Part shown: piece after piece, positions 45,540 through 57,301 of the stretch | Position numbering within the stretch: position 1 is the first letter of the stretch | How the letters are laid out: every line of letters begins with the position of its first letter | NCBI GenBank assembly: GCA_037176725.1 | Contig: JAZBRS010000013.1 | Coordinates: 8,001,001-8,065,000 of the forward strand | DNA length: 64,000 nt | Direction of reading: 5' to 3' | From: Posidonia oceanica | Taxonomy: Eukaryota > Streptophyta > Magnoliopsida > Alismatales > Posidoniaceae | The notes under the pieces: generated by a model | Database searches by the model: none | What the model was told of the DNA's origin: nothing | What the model saw: only the letters and a program-made list of their open reading frames with translations | Translations under genes and position numbers: made by a program

Positions 45540-46505
45540 ATGGCCCAGCGCGCCGGTGAGCCCCAGCCTTCTGTTGCTTCGGAGGGGATTTCCACTTCGG
45601 TCCCATCGACTCTCACTTTGACTCCCACTGTGCCTCTTTCGACACCAGTATCCCACCCTCTGGTGCATGGGGCGCCCCTGTTTTCTGTGGGGCATTGGCA
45701 AACCTTCATCCCTCCGGAGCCTGTCACCGAGTCCATCTTGGTGACTGCCACTCGTGCTCCGGAGACTTTGCTGATGGCCTCCCATCCCTAGGGCTATGTC
45801 ACTTTTAACACCCGTTCTACTATGGCGGCCTCTGTTATAGGATCCCTGCCTTCTGGACAGTCTGTGTCCTTGCCACCTCTGGCATCTGGCCCTTTGTTTG
45901 TCCCGCCTTTCGGTCTCCCCACCGAAGGGACCCCTACCATGCAAGCTCAGTAGCCGATGGCGCTTGCACAGAAGCTGCAAGGCATGGCTCTGTCTCTTCA
46001 ATCCTCTGTAATCCCAGCTACTCCAGAGGTCCCCCTGCAACTTGCTCCTGCATTCTAGGCTCCTCCCACTGCACCTCCGCCTATCCCGTTGCCCCAGCAA
46101 CTCACTACTTCGGTGATGGGGGCGCAACCTTTGCCTTCTACATTCACACCACTCACGGCACATCATATGACTCTGCCATCTTGTGGCAAGCTCCTGGGGC
46201 TGGTAGGAGCGCAGTACCCTTCAAGCCCACTGCCTGGCACCATGCCAGTGCAACAGTTGTTGCTCCCGCACTCTGCACCGATCACTGCACAGCATTCCGC
46301 CGACCCCTACCTAGTGCATCAGCAGGTTCCTTCCCCAGCATGCATGCCACCACACACTGCACCCACGCACGGATATGCTGGCCCTCACGTCGCATCACCA
46401 GGCGGCGTGATGGTGGATCCGGAGGAGCACTTAGATGCGACCCATTCGGCGTATGTGACCCCTGTCCAAGTTGCACCATCACCATCGGCAGCAACCCCAG
46501 ATGCC
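45540..46505 (+). pseudogene. gag: Element B gag, N-terminal part with three stops
   Basis: Starts MAQRAGEPQ and follows A1 gag: the pattern GHWQTFIPPEPVTESIL matches A1 GQWQTLAPPDPVAESIL, LQGMALSL matches LQGIALSV, and GLVGAQY, HGYAGPHVASPGGVMVDPEE and ATHSAYV are shared. One frame runs the whole way but has TAG at 45,789, at about 45,951 and at about 46,056. At the first two, A1 aligns with Gln (CAG), so C-to-T changes explain them. The frame is cut by the copia 2 LTR after TPDAY. It provides the start codon used to place the A1 gag start. Confidence 0.85.
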
Positions 46506-47872
46506 TATTAGGATCTAGTGATACTCTAGAGGGGGGTGAATAGAGTAATTAAAAGTTTACAGAATTCTTTGAGGAATTTAGCTCAAAATTAAATACACAA
46601 ATATACTTGTACAATCTATGGTAATGAATTTAATACTAAAACATGCAAAGAAGGGGAAAAGAGGCAATGTATAACTCAGTTATGTATAGTGGTTCAGCCA
46701 CCCGGCCTAGTCCACTCCCAGATTCCCTCTAGAGTTCCCTTAATCTTAAAGCACAGTAAACTACACTTACTTGGTGAAGATTACAACCTCCTTTGCAAAC
46801 ACCACAGAGCCCTTCCCTCAGCTGGAGAAGAATACCACCCTTATTACAATTTGCTCTACAACAAGTAACTCGTTTTGATCTCCCACAATGTACTTTAGCA
46901 CTTGAACACTTGCTAGGGAGAAATCTCACTTGTAATTGGATTTTGAAGCTTGAGATATGGAGTATATGATATCACTTGTATTGGTACTCTTTAGTGAGGT
47001 CCTTAGGGTCTTATTTATAGGTTGTAGCAAGGTCACAAAGTGTGTCTAACGACTAACTCAAGGATAGACCAAGACAACTGAATCGGTAGACCGAAAATGA
47101 CCAGTTGACCGAAAATCTTAACGATCAACAGTCATCGGCACACCGATGAATCATGGTTGTGCCGAAAATCAATAACGGTAAAAAATAAATGATTTTCTGT
47201 TAACCTCTAAATCGGTATACCGATGGAAAATGGTTTTGCCGATTTTGACCTAATTCATTTTTCTCAGTGTAACGGTTACAAGTAAATGATTTTCTATTAA
47301 CGTCAAAATCGGTATACCGGTGGAAAATGGTTTTGCCGATTTTGACCTAATTCCTTTTTCTCAGTGTAACGGTTATAAGTAAATGATTTTCTAATTAACA
47401 CTAAATCGGTATGCCGGTAAAAATGGTTTTGCCAATTTTGACTAAACTTCTATAACGGTCAGAAGTAAATGATTTTTCTGTTTTACTCTAAATCGATATA
47501 TCGGTATGAAACGGTTTGCCGATTTTGACCTAACTTCTATTCTTTATCTTTTCTCATTTGATTTCTTCTGGTCCTTGGGTATGGATATTTCTTAAGTTCT
47601 TTTTAGGACTCATTACACCTTAGGAGATCTATTACATTTACATAGTACAATAATGAAGAAAAATATACAATCATATTACAACAACAAAAATGGTCTTCTT
47701 GTCCATTTCTTCTTGTCTTCATGAATGCTTTGATGAGTATTCTTTTCTGCTTCTGATGCTTCTCTTGATGCGTGTTATAAGTTGAACTTTCCCAGATATA
47801 TTTCCTATCTTAGAATAACTCAAAATAATTTGTTATCATCAAAATTAAATATCTCACAGATTATTATCAACA
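46506..47872 (-). repeat. copia 2, 3' LTR
   Basis: Plus-strand ends are TATTAGGATCTAG and TTATTATCAACA (1,367 bp). The first two bases are TA where copia 1 has TG, a probable point mutation of the LTR end. The palindromes TCGGTATACCGA (47,214) and CGGTATACCGG (47,311), and relatives, lie between 47,080 and 47,530. The bases after the LTR (ATCTCCCCCTTTTTGATGAT) give the minus-strand polypurine tract. Confidence 0.85.
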
Positions 47873-48406
47873 ATCTCCCCCTTTTTGATGATGACAAAAT
47901 TTGTATTTAACATTCCATTTAATTTTTGATATAATGTCAAATTTACTCAAAATCTGTATCAATGCTCCCCCTTACTATTAGCCTAGATAAGCATAGAAAA
48001 TATTTTTCTTAGGCTCCCCCTTACTATAGGCATAAGTGCATTTAAACATTGATGTTAAATGTTTCTCCCCCTTTTTGTCATTAACAAAAATAATAATGTA
48101 ATACATATTTTTAAAAAATAGAATGGATTTTCCTCTTTAAGCATGAAGTAGTAAACATTGTAATTTGAACAATGTAGATTACTAGGTAAGCATTTTTGAA
48201 GTTTCTACTTTCAAAACATAGATGTTCATTTGAACTCAACTGATATAGCAAAAGATATGCATATATAGCCATACATTTGGAATTTAATGTTTGAAAGAAA
48301 TAGATGATATTAAACATCCATTCATAAAGGCGAATGATCAATCATAGAAGAGTTTAGAAAGTAAAAAAAAAATTGTCAAAATATTACAACCATACAATAA
48401 CAGAAA
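47873..48406 (-). other. copia 2 noncoding 3' internal region
   Basis: AT-rich, with CTCCCCCTTACTAT repeats (about 47,964 and 48,013) that also occur in copia 1 (about 2,187 and 2,250). A polypurine tract lies at its LTR end. No gene. Confidence 0.65.
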
Positions 48407-48913
48407 TCAGTGAGAAGAATCTTCATCATCGGAGTCAGTGACTTTCCTTTTGATCTTGTAGAGCAGTTCTTGCATTTGTCCTTGCCATTGAGTAGTGTGG
48501 TATTGCCAGTCGACAATGCTAGCGAATTGGCGAGTTTGTTCCAACTGCATTGCTTCAACTTTCTTCCTTAGGTTATCAAGGTCCTCTTTAAGAGGGTCCT
48601 CTTGATCTTCTTCAGAAGATTCAACTTCTTGTGCGGGAGCACTTGAAGAAGAGGGACCGGAAGTTCTAGCTCGTCCGGATGCTTGTTCCATTTTGTTTAT
48701 GGTGACAAGATCTAAGGGTTTGGACCTAACAGGAAGGGATGGCTCATGGGTTAAAGGTATATTATAGTGAATGAATAGGTAAGTGAGGAGAGGGCCATAA
48801 AACAGCTTGGTCTTGATGTGTGTGAGATGATGGCATATGATGTGGGACCAATTTACTGGAATCTTTTTTGTTATGGCATAGATAGCTTTACAGGTCATAC
48901 TTCGAAGTTCATC
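48407..48913 (-). pseudogene. copia 2 ORF downstream of pol (env position), C-terminal fragment
   Basis: The frame on the minus strand from the A2 junction reads KKIPVNWSHIICHHL, then LFYGPLLTYLFIHYNIPL, then a Ser/Glu-rich linker (SSEEDQEDPLKED), a coiled-coil-like segment (LDNLRKKVEAMQLEQTRQF) and an acidic end (DSDDEDSSH). It resembles the 'putative plant transposon protein' domain found in plant retroelements. It sits where SIRE elements carry an env-like ORF. About 165 codons remain, and the N-terminal part is displaced beyond the A2 insertion. No membrane segment is evident in what is left. The family assignment is from memory and tentative. Confidence 0.55.
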
Positions 48914-51900
48914 TGTAGCGATCCCGGCGTTCGGATCGTCCATGCACGATGCCAAAGCTCGCGTGCACCGATCGGAATCAGGCTCACTATGAGCGGCTAT
49001 GTCCGAGAAGGAAGACCTAACTCGAAAACATTTAAAAGAGGGAAAAAAGGAAAGAAAAGAAGAAGACAAGACAAAATCGGAGTCGCCACCAAGTCTATTA
49101 AATCGGAAGACGAGGAAAACCGGGGAAATGCGCGAATAATCGCGCAAAACCAAGCAAAAGATGCAATGCAGGGCAATGCAAAAGAAATGAGATGCAAATG
49201 AATGCAAATGATGTGACTCGTGCTTAGGACAAGGGCGATATGGTCATTGCGGGCCAAGAGAGGGTAAGGACTCCTGTTACGCGCGGGGAAGGTGTTAGGC
49301 ACCCCCGACACGCCCGAGAATCGGTCTTTCTAGGCTTACGCTCGCATATGCAGGGAAATGCAGACCTTAGATGCCTAAGTGCCAATGAATGCCTGTCTAA
49401 ATGCTCGAAGGTGTGCTCTAAGTGATGAAAGACAATGCAAGAAAGTAAACGTGCAATCTAAGCTCTCAGCAACGCTGTCTGTGTTCCGAACCGGGCGAAA
49501 CCTGGCTCGTGAGAACTCCGGACAGTAAGCATCACCGCCCTATATGCAAATGCAGGCGAAAAAGCGAAACAGCGAGAAAACCATGCAATGCAATCGACAT
49601 GCAAGGGAAGACGGCGTAAAGCAGTGCGAGGAACGAAACAAGTATGCAAGAAGATGCGAAAACAAGTTTGACATGCAAAGCGGCACAAGGAATGGAACAA
49701 GAATGCCAAACCGTGCAGAAAAACGAAAGAGGGGTGCAAAACCGGGCAAGGAAAACAAGGGCACGCAAGTCGAGACGAGAAAACGAAAGGGCACGCAAAA
49801 CGGAGCGAAGGAACTTGAAAGCACGCAAAACGAGGCAAGACAAAGGAACGGCACGAAAAAACGGCGCGGGAAAACAAGACTGCACGCCAAACGAGGCGGG
49901 GAAACTAAAGGGCACGCAAAACGGTGCAAAACAAAGAAGCGGCGCGCAAAACGGAGCGAGAAAACATGAAGGTACGCAAAACGGTGCAAGACAAAGAAAT
50001 GGCACGTAAAACGGAGCGGAAAAACTAAACTGCGCGCAAAACGAGGCGAGAAAACCAAAGGGCACGCAAAACGGTGCAAGACAAAGAAGCAGCACGCAAA
50101 ACGGAGCGAGAAAACGTGAAGGCACGCAAAACGAAGCGGAAAAACTAAACTGCGCGCGAAACGGAGCGGGAAAACAGGACTGCGCGCAAAACGAGGCGAG
50201 AAAACCAAAGGGCACGCAAAACGGAGCAAGACAAAGAAGCGGCGCGCAAAATGGAGCGAGGGAACTTGAAAACACGCAAAACGAGGCGAGAAAACCAAAG
50301 GGCACGCAAAACGGTGCAAGACAAAGAAGCGGCACGCAAAACGAAGCGAGAAAACTCGAAAGCACGCAAAACGAGGCGAGAAAACTAAAGGGCACGCAAA
50401 ATGGTGCAAATGGCATGCAAATGAATGAAGTGCAGGGGTTCAGGAGGATATACCTGGAGATCCGGGAGTCTGATCGGGGATCTGCTTGGTCCGTGCTGAA
50501 GAGCGCTTCGCTGCGGTCGCCTGGGCAGCTTTCTTGAGGAGATCCGACGGCCGGATTGGAAGATATCGCAACTTCGGAGCAGAAGGGCCAGAACAGGTGA
50601 GAAGAACAGACCTAAGTGTTCAGGAGGTCCTAGGGGTGTGCTGAAGGCCCTCCCGAGTGAAGGGGAGTTAAAAGTGCTTAGTGTATGCAAAGGGGAGCTA
50701 AAATGCCAGACTAGATGAATGCAGGATGCATGCAAAGCAAGAAAAGATAAAGGAAAGCAATTTGGAAAGAACAGGGATTCAAAAACGTTTTTGAAGAAAG
50801 AAAGGGGCTAAAATGCAAATTTTCCAGGAAACAGGGGTTCTGGGGAGCCCGGGAATGCAAGTGGAGGGCCTACATGCAATTTTGCAAGCATAGGAGTTAA
50901 AATGCAATTTAGGGGCAAAACAGTCTTTTTACATGGTTTTTGAAAGATGCAAGGCTCTATGTGTGATTTTTAAATCATGCAAAGGTCAAAAATGCAATTT
51001 TATATGGAAAACATGCTCTGAAAAATAAGGGTCAGGACTGATATGCAATTTTTAAGAAATGCAGGGTTGAAAATGCAATGTAGTAAGCTAATATGCATGC
51101 AAAAGTGGTACTGTCCATTTAGAATGGACCCATGTGTAAATATGCAAAACCAGAAGGTGCAAAATGCAATGCAGTATGCAAAAATCAGAAATAAAACCTA
51201 AGTTCCTACAGTGTATGGACCTACATGCAAAAACAGAAATATGCAGGGACTTGCAATGCAATGCAGTATGGCAAAATACATGCAATGAAAAAGACTGATT
51301 TAAAACAGGACCTAAGTGCAATAATGGAAAGCAGAGGGACTAAAGCATAAAATTTTATAACTAAGCAGCACAGTGAATGGACTAGATTGCAAATAAAGAA
51401 GACTACATATTTTTCATGCAATTTTATATGGTTTTAATTCAGAAATAAGCAGATTTAATCAAATAAAGGACCTGAACGCAAATAAGCAAGAACTAAGACC
51501 GAAAATGCAATATTTGGCAAAATAGCAAAGATAACAAAAAATAAAAGCACAGTGAATTTGCAGATCGTCGACCACTGTAGCAAATGCTACCAGTGGCCGA
51601 CAGAGGAAGGAAAGGGGTGCTGGTGAGGCGTAGTCCGGCGGGCGAGCTTCTCCAGAGCTTGACGGAGACCGGGGCAGCATCGGCGAGCAGTGACGCTGCC
51701 TGGAACAGACCGCAGGAGTCGCCGGAGATCTGCAGACTGGCTCGGAGACAGGCCGGCCGATCAGCGCGGCGTCGGCGAGTTCTGATGGCAGAGACATACT
51801 CCTGGGGTCCGTGCGAACCTCGGACGGCAAACGGAGCAGCTTTCTGCTGGCTGGAACGGCGAGACAGAGCCGGAGCTCGTCGGAGAAGGAGAAGACGCGG

Positions 51901-54661
51901 CGGCGTTGACTCCGGGCAGGAGAGAGCAGAAGGCTAAACTAATGGGTGGAGAAGCTAGAAGGGAGAAGAACTAAGCTAGAGATGGAAGAAATTACTTGTT
52001 TCCACGGCTGAGGAGTTCCCCCGACCTGGGCTGATTTCGCAGGAGACGGCGAGCTTCGTCCGAGCACTGCGGGCGTCTCCGACGGCTGCTGGGCGTCTGG
52101 TTCCGCTCCGTGCGTTGCTCCGGAGCTTGCTGAATGATCGGAGGGCAGCTGCGAAGACCGGCACGACGAATGGGTTCAGTGGGTTCACCACTGGTCACCG
52201 GAGGTGGGGGGAGGTGTTCACTGCTCTCTGATTCAATTGGGAGATGCTGGTGGCTTCCTGGTTGTTCAGTGGAGGTCTCTGGATGCTTGGGAAGGCTGGT
52301 GGAAGGCTGGGGAAGAAGATTGCAGATCGGGTGGATTTCTGGACAGGATGGGTTACAGGTGTTTGTGGTGGATGGTCGGAGCTATGGTGGGTTGCTGGGC
52401 TGAAGGCCGAGTGGTTTGGGGAGGTGGTGATTCAGGGAGTAACTGGGAAGAGTTTGGGGTGGATTGGAAGTCTATGGTGTCGGGAATTTTAGAAGGGATG
52501 GGAGTTGGGTTCCGGTTGGGTTTCAGGTCGACTCAGGCGAAATGTGGGCTGTGTTCGGTGTAGAAAGGAGGGGAAGAGTTGCAGGGGGGCTCGGGTGAGA
52601 TTGGGGAGTGAATTTCGAGTGGTTCTGGAGGTGTTTCAGCCTCTGGTTCGCCGCGGAAGCAAGAGGCTGAACTCGGGTATTTCTGGGTGGATTTCTGGGA
52701 AGAAACGGCTTTCTCTCGCTGCTCAGGATCGCTCAGGAATGGGTCTGCTCTCTCCGGATGAACTCTCCTCTCTTCTCTTGATGAACTCCCCTCTTTTCTC
52801 CTCTGGTTTTTGGCTCTTAAAATTCTGGTTGCTTGCAGGCCTGGCTGTGGCGAATTAATGCGGAGGGGCGGTGGCAGGAAGCACGGACGCGGTGCGGCGC
52901 ACGCCGGTCCGGTCCGGCAGAGACGTGCGAGCGCAGGTCTGCGGTGACAGGGGCTGGCGCTGCAGCTGCTGTGGCAGGACTGTAGCTGACCGGCAGACAC
53001 TGTAGACCTGCGGGAGGAGGGAAAGAGGAAGATGGACTGTAGCTGTGGGCTGCGGTTTTAAAAAAGAAGGAAAAAAAGGGTAATGGGCTGGTGAGCCCAG
53101 TAAAGAAGAAAAGAAAGGATAAAAAGAAGAAAGAAAGAAAGATGGAAAGAAGGAGGGAAATAAAATAGGAAAAAAAAAGATAAAAATAAATAAAAATATT
53201 AGATGAGTTGGGTTGTAGGTTAGGTGTTTAATTGGATTTTTTAATGACTGTTTTTAGGTTAATTAGTGTGTTTTAGGCTTGATTAGGGTTTTAGGACTTT
53301 CTTTTGTTTTTAATTCATTTCCCACTTGATTAAGTGTTGGTTAAATTCTTTTAAATTGTTTTTAAAATTGTGTTTTCTTGTTAAGTATTTTAGGATGTTA
53401 ATTGGGATTTTTAGGATTTATTTTTATATTATTTTGAGTGGGTTTTGGCTTTTTTAGTTCTAGTCTTTTATGTTTTCCTTCTTTAAGTCTTTTGACCTAT
53501 ATTTTTGATTTTTATTTGTTAATTCTTCTTGATGTTTTTTAGTTGGATTTTTCTGGTTTGATTAAGTATTTTAAGTCTTTTAACTGTATTTTCTTTTTCC
53601 TTTTTTGATTAAGTTCTTATGCTGTTTTTTCCTTATGTTTATTAGGTTAAGCCTTTTGTCTTCTTTAATTACTTGTTTTAGCATTTGATTTTTAATTCTT
53701 TCCCTTGGGGTTTGTTTTTTAATTCTTTCAGTGGGGTTTTTATCTTGGCTAGGTTCTGATTTTATTTCAGTTTTTTACTTGATTTTACAGTATTTTCCTT
53801 TAGTTTGTTTTGCATTTTTTAGTTTGCATGCTTGATTTTCTTTTTAGCTCGATTTAGTTAATTTTGAGTTTTTAATCATTTGTTTAATGTTTTTTAGTTG
53901 CTTTTCTTGGAGTTCTGATTTGTTTCTTTTATGTTTTGGGGTTTTACAGGTTTTTAAGGATTTTTATGGGTTTTTGCAAAAGAGAGAAGGAGGAAAAGGA
54001 AAAGAAGAAGAAAAGGGGAAAAAGGAGAATAAAAGGGGAAAGAGATAGGTTTGGGGAAAAGATTTTTTAAAACTCACGAAAATTGCTAAAAATAAAATAA
54101 AAATAGGAATAAGATGGAGAAAGGATAGGAGTACAAAGGGGGCCCACAGCCAAGCCAGAGAAAGGGCAAGAAGGGGATGAAAAGAGAGACGATAATCAGG
54201 AGAGAGAGAGGAGAGAGAAAACGATAATCCCAGAGAGAGAAAACGATAATCCAGGCAAAAGGGGGTCTTAGGAGTCTCGGAAAGGGGTGAAATTTGGCGG
54301 GTGTGGGGTCTGGGGCTTCTAGTTCTGCTCCCGGAGTTTTGGTTTGGTTTTGAGGAAGTTTTGGAGGGGTTTTGAGGCGTAGAAAAAGGGTATTTTTGCC
54401 CAAGTTTCCTAGGGTTTTTGGGAGGGGTCTGGTTTGAGATTTTGTAGGCTTTTTGGTGGGTTTGCTAAGTCATCAGGGGTGAGTTTTCCTATGGATTTTG
54501 GTGGGTTTTCAGGTTCGGGAAAGGGGGGTAATCCTAGGTTGAGTTTGGGCTTGTTTTGAGGGGAAAGAAGGAGAGGGAGGTGTGGATTTGGGCCTAGGTT
54601 CGAGTCCAGCAGCCAACGGAAGGCTCTAAACGATCCAGCCTGTCAAAATGGGGTGTCTACA
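48914..54661 (-). repeat. A2, 3' LTR (5.75 kb)
   Basis: Ends are TGTAGCGATCC and GGGGTGTCTACA. The outer parts align closely with the A1 LTR (48,914-49,560 and 53,040-54,661). The GC-rich middle (about 51,540-52,900) is far more diverged from the A1 block 7,740-8,930. It carries its own version of the 30-bp repeat (about 49,780-50,400). Confidence 0.93.
49780..50400. repeat. 30-bp tandem repeat in the A2 LTR
   Basis: GCACGCAAAACGG-type units with the same 30-bp period as A1, but with a different unit order and more variants (for example AACTGCGCGCAAAACGAGGC). Independent expansion is likely. Confidence 0.88.
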
Positions 54662-55099
54662 GATGCCCCGCCCTGAGCGAGGCCGAGCGAAGCGAGGCCG
54701 CTGCTCAGGGTTGACGGGACACCCCATTTGACCGACGAGAGCAGAGGGTTGCTATCGGCGTGAGCCACTTATTCGGCGGATGCGCCGAGCATCGTGGATC
54801 GTTGCCGCAGTGCAGTGTGCAGGTGCAAATGGATGAGATGCAGTGTATGCGATGCATGCTATTGCGGATGCAATGCAAAAGTTAGTGTTAGAGTTAGTAC
54901 CGATGGGGGGACCGAGGCGACGCGGGGGACGCTGGCGATGCTGACGACACTGAAGAGGGACGTTGTGGTGCACCGCGGAGCTTGACGGGAGGTCCAGATC
55001 TGCCATGAAAAGAAGGATAGCCAAAAGCCACAAAGGAGCGACGGGAGAGGTGGACCTTTTCCCAGACGCAGAAGGATGCGGGGCTCCGTCGTTTGGGGC

Positions 55100-56880
55100 G
55101 GAGTCGCGCGGGGAGGTGACAAGTTGTCGGACTTATCGACCGGATGAGTTTCGGATCATCAGCCGAGGGCGATAGTTTAGGTTATCAGCCTGGCGATAGT
55201 TTACGGTCCTATCAACCGGAAGGCGCAGTTGTGAGTGATAGTTACTGGATATCAGCCGTATAACATGGTTGCCATAGATAGTTTAGGATATCAGCCTAGA
55301 TAGATAGTTTAGGATATCAGCCTAGATAGTTTAGGTTATCAGCCTAGATAGATAGTTTACAGTCCTATCAACTGGAAAGGGCAAACCATGAGGGATAGTT
55401 ACTGGATATCAGCCGTATAACGCAAGTGCCGGATAGTTTAGGATATCAGCCTAGATAGATAGTTTAGGATATCAGCCTAGATAGTTTAGGTTATCAGCCT
55501 GGATAGATAGTTTAGGTTATCAGCCTAACGGCATTGCGAGGGACAGTTACTGGATGTCAGCCGTATAATGCAATTGCGATGGATAGTTTAGGATATCAGC
55601 CTAGATAGATAGTTTAGGATATCAGCCTAGATCGATAGTTTAGGTTATCAGCCTAGCGATAGTTTAGGATATCAGCCTAGATAGATAGTTTACAGTCCTA
55701 TCAACTGGAAAGAGCAATTGCAAGGGATAGTTACTGGATATCAGCCGTATAACGTAATTGCCATAGATAGTTTAGGATATCAGCCTAGATCGATAGTTTA
55801 GGTTATCAGCCTAGATAGATAGTTTAGGATATCAGCCTAGATCGATAGTTTACAGTCCTATCAACTGGAAGGGGCAATTACGAGGGACAGTTACTGGATG
55901 TCAGCCGTATAACGCAGATGCCGGATAGTTTAGGATATCAGCCTAGATAGATAGTTTAGGATATCAGCCTAGATAGTTTAGGTTATCAACCTGGATCGAT
56001 AGTTTAGGTTATCAGCCTAGCGGCACTGCGAGGGACAGTTACTGGATGTCAGCCGTATAACACAACTGCGGGCCAACCATGGATCGGCCAGAAGATAGAT
56101 AGTTTAGGAATATCAGCCTAGATCGATAGTTTAGGAATATCAGCCTGAGAATAGATAGTTTAGGAATATCAGCCTGGGAATAGATAGTTTAGGATATCAG
56201 CCTGAGAGTGGATAGTTTAGGATATCAGCCTGAGAGTGCTTGATTGTTGATAGTTTAGGATATCAGTCTAGGGAATGCTTGATTGATGAGTGAGTGATTG
56301 GTTGATGAGTGATTGAGTGCTGGATGATTGATTGCTGAATGATTGATTGATGAGTGCTTGATTGCTTGATAAGAGGGGATGAGATCATGATGAGAGGCTA
56401 CTTCTAAAGAGGGAGATGAGGTAATGATGAGAGTTATTACTAAAGAAAGGGGGGTGAGGTAATGATGAGAACTAATGCTAAAGAAGGGGGATGAGGTAGT
56501 GATGAGAGCTACTGCTAAAGAAGGGGGATGAGGTAATGATGAGAGCTACTGCTAAAGAAGGGGGATGAGGTAATGATGAGAGCTAATGCTAAAGAAGGGG
56601 GATGAGGTAATGATGAGAGCTAATGCTAAAGAAGGGGGATGAGGTAATGATGAGAGCTTGATTGGAAAAGGCGATAAGATATCGGACTTACCGGCCGGCA
56701 AAGAGGAGATGAGATAATGATGAGATTGATTGATTGGGAAAGGTGATAAGATATCGGACTTATCGGCCGGCAAAGAGGAGATGAGATAATGATGAGATTG
56801 ATTGATTGGGAAAGGTGATAAGATATCGGACTTATCGGCCGGCAAAGAGGAGATGAGAACAAGGGTGAGATACCGCGGGG
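55100..56880. repeat. A2 3' UTR tandem arrays (hairpin, 37-bp and ~70-bp units)
   Basis: 55,150-56,270 is the GATAGTTTAGGATATCAGCC array, with the same compensated variants as A1 (TTACGGT...ACCGGAA, TTACAGT...ACTGGAA). 56,420-56,660 holds six or seven 37-bp units. 56,660-56,870 holds three units of about 70 bp containing GATATCGGACTTATCGGCCG. Unit order differs from A1 in several places. The 430 bp to the left (54,676-55,100) match the non-repetitive 3' UTR of A1. Confidence 0.88.
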
Positions 56881-57301
56881 CGTCTGAAAAGATGCCCCTG
56901 GTATCAGGATGATACCAGGGGTTGGTCGAAACGTCCCTGGTATCGAGAAAGCGAAGTGTGGACAAAACTAACGTGTTTGTCAGACGAGTAGTTTGGGGTA
57001 CCATCCCAAAGGAGACTCAGCCGGGGATGTCTGGGGGCAGGTCGGACGGCGCGGGTTCGCGGAGGTCCTGGAGCCTGGGTCGTTTGCTGAGGACTTTCCT
57101 GCGTCATGCGAGCAACTAGTCGGGCCAAGGGGCCTCCGGATGTGAGCGACGAGGAGCATAGAATGCGTGATCAGCCTTGAAATGTAAACAGCCAGCCCAA
57201 AACAGTTTTGCATTGATAGAATTGTTGGTTACATGCCCGTGACGGGCCAAACAGTACAGCACAACTTGAAAGGAAGACGGAACGACAGCTGCATGATGGC
57301 T

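Larger units (their letters stand above)
41479..46505 (+). mobile_element. Tat-lineage Ty3/gypsy retrotransposon B, 5' part
   Basis: A plus-strand element inserted into the CACTA transposase (predicted target duplication CTTGC at 41,474-41,478). Visible parts are the complete 5' LTR, the tRNA-Arg-type primer site, the leader and the gag N-terminus. It is then interrupted at 46,506 by copia 2, and pol and the 3' LTR must lie beyond the window. Its gag is clearly homologous to that of A1, but its LTR is half as long and mostly unrelated in sequence. Confidence 0.85.
46506..48913 (-). mobile_element. Ty1/copia retrotransposon, SIRE/Maximus-like (copia 2), 3' part
   Basis: A minus-strand element inserted into B (predicted target duplication ATGCC at 46,501-46,505). 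Visible parts are the 3' LTR (46,506-47,872), the polypurine tract, about 0.5 kb of noncoding sequence and the end of an ORF. It is then interrupted at 48,914 by A2 (predicted target duplication TCATC at 48,909-48,913). Its LTR resembles that of copia 1, including GGGGTGAATAG near the end and palindromic CGGTATACCG words. Confidence 0.85.

Noticed and set aside
48818..49201. 127-codon plus-strand frame and the 266-codon minus-strand frame crossing 48,914
   Set aside because: Both run across the copia 2/A2 junction and are chimeric by accident. Only the copia-side part (48,407-48,913, minus) has a recognisable origin.
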